Assembly (NCBI GenBank): GCA_024760905.1
Contig: CM045733.1
Span: 21,762,501-21,826,500 of the forward strand
Source of the DNA: Plotosus lineatus
Taxonomy: Eukaryota > Chordata > Actinopteri > Siluriformes > Plotosidae
Length of the DNA: 64,000 nt
Reading direction: 5' to 3'
Shown: one piece after another, positions 62,161 to 64,000 of the stretch
Numbering within the stretch: the first letter of the stretch is position 1
Layout: every line of letters begins with the position of its first letter
The notes under the pieces: model-generated
Told to the model about the DNA's origin: nothing
The model's input: only the letters and a program-made list of their open reading frames with translations
The model's database searches: none
Translations under genes and position numbers: made by a program

Positions 62161-64000
62161 TAAGTCTTAATGTATAACAACCCTACTTAATGCCATAAAT
62201 GTAGTAGGATTCATTGGTTTCTTAAATGAATGAATAGATTTGGGCTTTTAGCCGTGTATTATAATGAAATGGTTTGTGTAAAATATAGTTTAAAAACACA
62301 TTCAAGGTCCGTCCATATGAATTCAGCCACCCTCCCCTACGAGCCATCTCAGATTTGGCTGAAAATTTTCTGAAATTACATTTTGGTACCAAATGAAAGA
62401 ATCGAAAAAATTAGCTCAATCTCTTCAGTTGTTCTTGACTTATGGCTCAATAAAATTTTGGGCCCACGGCCACTTTTAAGGAAATCTTAATTTATAAGCA
62501 TTTCTGAGAGACCATAACTTGAAGAAATTGGTGTTTCAAACTATTAAGGGTAATGCAACCTCTCTAGCAGGTGGAAAAGTACCTAAGCTCACCCGACCTA
62601 CTCTCTGAACTTGACAGAATTTCACCAAAAATTACCCGTGATGGCTTATTTTCAGAAATTCAGTTTGAAATAAAGGAAGTTAATAGATGTTTTTATTACT
62701 TTAAACTAATCAGAATATGCTAAAGTTTCTGTAGTAGAAATTTTATCAACATCTATCTGTGCCCACATGGGGAACCGAGAGTACAAAAAAGGGGTTAAAA
62801 AAGGTCAAATTTGGTCTGTGACCATATTTGGTACTCCACACCGTTCATATGAAACTTAGGAATAGTGTGAGATTGCTGTCAGAAATGATCATTCTCGCAA
62901 GTATTTGGTTCAACAGTTAGTTTGTGAATTTTGCTTGTAATAAATAGAGCTTGGATTTCAACATTGAAAAAAAATTTAAGCTTCAATCAAATTTTAAATG
63001 GTTTTTTTCCCTTCCTAGGGGGAGGCACCACAGAAAATAATTGAGAAGCACTGCAGTAATGGAAACATGTAATATATATTTCTCATATTTTTAAAAGTTC
63101 TTCTCAGTATAGACAAACTAGCATGCAAAGCTTCATATTTCATGCCTTAACGCATATATTGTGCCCCCTCTAGAATAAAAAAAAAAAAAAAAAAAAATTA
63201 AGCTCCTGGAACATTATCCCTTTTCACCACTGGAAAATATTTTAGCTTATTTTTCCTTTATTCCCTGAAAGAATGGTGTGTTTGAAATGATTAAAACCTT
63301 TTGCCTTGAAGACTGAGTTAACCCTGCACATAAACTTTGTTGATTTTGCGTGGAACATTGATTTTACGTCATAACACTTGTATAATAACCCGACCCATGT
63401 TGCCACTTGTGAGGAGAATGTATGCTCTGAAACATTCTGCTCTTCCAGCAGGTCGTCTTTTAATGCTGTTTAATTGTTTTACCAATCAAAAACTGAGTGG
63501 TGCATTGCTTAACGTCATAACAGGTTCTAAGAGTTGTTCACCTTACATTCTATTTGTTTATTTATTTATATATTGGGTTTTTTTTTATTGTGTATTTGTT
63601 TGTTTTTGGATTCTGTGTTTGTGAATACATACCTTTTGGTTTATAATTACAAGTTTAGGATACTTTTTCTTGTTATTGTCGTCGTCGTCATTCCCCCCCC
63701 CCCCAAACAAACCATTTTCTGCTGTGAACACTGTGCATGTCTGATGGAAAACAAACAAACAAGCCTCTTATCGGAGTGGTAAGAGGCCATAAAAGGCAAT
63801 TGACATTTTGTTTAATAAATAATTACTTCACACTTGTTGATCGCATTGAAGACTCTTGTACTTTAGTTTGAATTATCCATTTATGTGTTGAAATATGTTG
63901 CTGCCTTCCCCACTTTTCAGCCCTGCACGTTTCGCACAGATCATAAGAATCTGTGTTAGTGCTGGTTCAGGCTTCAATCCAGACTTAAAGGAACATCACA
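62161..64000. other. AHCYL2 intron 1, distal part
   Basis: AT-rich sequence with an isolated hAT-like terminus at 63030-63050, a poly-A at 63177-63197 and a poly-C at 63693-63705. Short frames lack recognisable domains. No AHCYL2 exon 2 is visible before the window ends. Confidence 0.5.

Overview
The window is vertebrate, almost certainly teleost, nuclear DNA. It carries two conserved animal genes with ordinary GT-AG introns, set in AT-rich sequence packed with fish-type transposons: tRNA-derived SINEs, RTE-like, Rex3-like and L2/CR1-like LINEs, Tc1, hAT, pogo/Tigger-like and Harbinger-like DNA elements, and many (TA)n, (GT)n and (ATT)n microsatellites. No bacterial-style operon or CRISPR array is present. 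The species cannot be named from the sequence alone.

Layout. (1) 1-13.2 kb is gene-poor and repeat-built. It holds a ~1.5 kb segmental duplication (613-2130 and 6005-7510) that carries an intact tRNA-Ser(GCT) gene in each copy and belongs to a decaying tandem tRNA-Ser/tRNA-Leu array reaching 9080. A ~3.1 kb RTE-like LINE (2138-5280, minus) borders the first copy. An hAT copy with a nested SINE (9413-10585), a retroviral integrase relic (10735-11240) and further SINEs follow. (2) 14-44 kb is TMEM209 on the plus strand. Fourteen coding exons (16563-43713) join in frame to exactly 557 codons plus stop, close to the 561-residue human protein. Its introns hold most of the transposons, including long introns of about 9 kb (27272-36353) and 6.8 kb (36857-43658). 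(3) 46105-46416 is the first coding exon of AHCYL2 (long-IRBIT), also plus strand. The rest of the window, at least 17.5 kb, is its first intron, again rich in transposons. TMEM209 and AHCYL2 lie head to tail about 2.4 kb apart; both are also on human chromosome 7q32, which fits conserved neighbourhood.

How the parts relate. The genes are unrelated in function: TMEM209 is a nuclear-envelope membrane protein and AHCYL2 an AHCY-like regulator of channels and transporters. The repeats show visible partnerships and relative ages. The commonest SINE ends in a tail resembling the 3' end of an RTE-like LINE also present here, suggesting it borrows that LINE's machinery. An hAT element splits an older SINE with a perfect 8-bp target duplication. 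A Tigger-like element contains a LINE that itself contains a SINE.

The least explained items are the Ser/Leu tRNA array, a hidden two-exon acidic reading frame on the minus strand inside TMEM209 intron 11 (29963-30449), a perfect 73-bp-arm foldback at 32298-32483, and a ~0.9-1.1 kb TIR family whose copies share a short ORF start.
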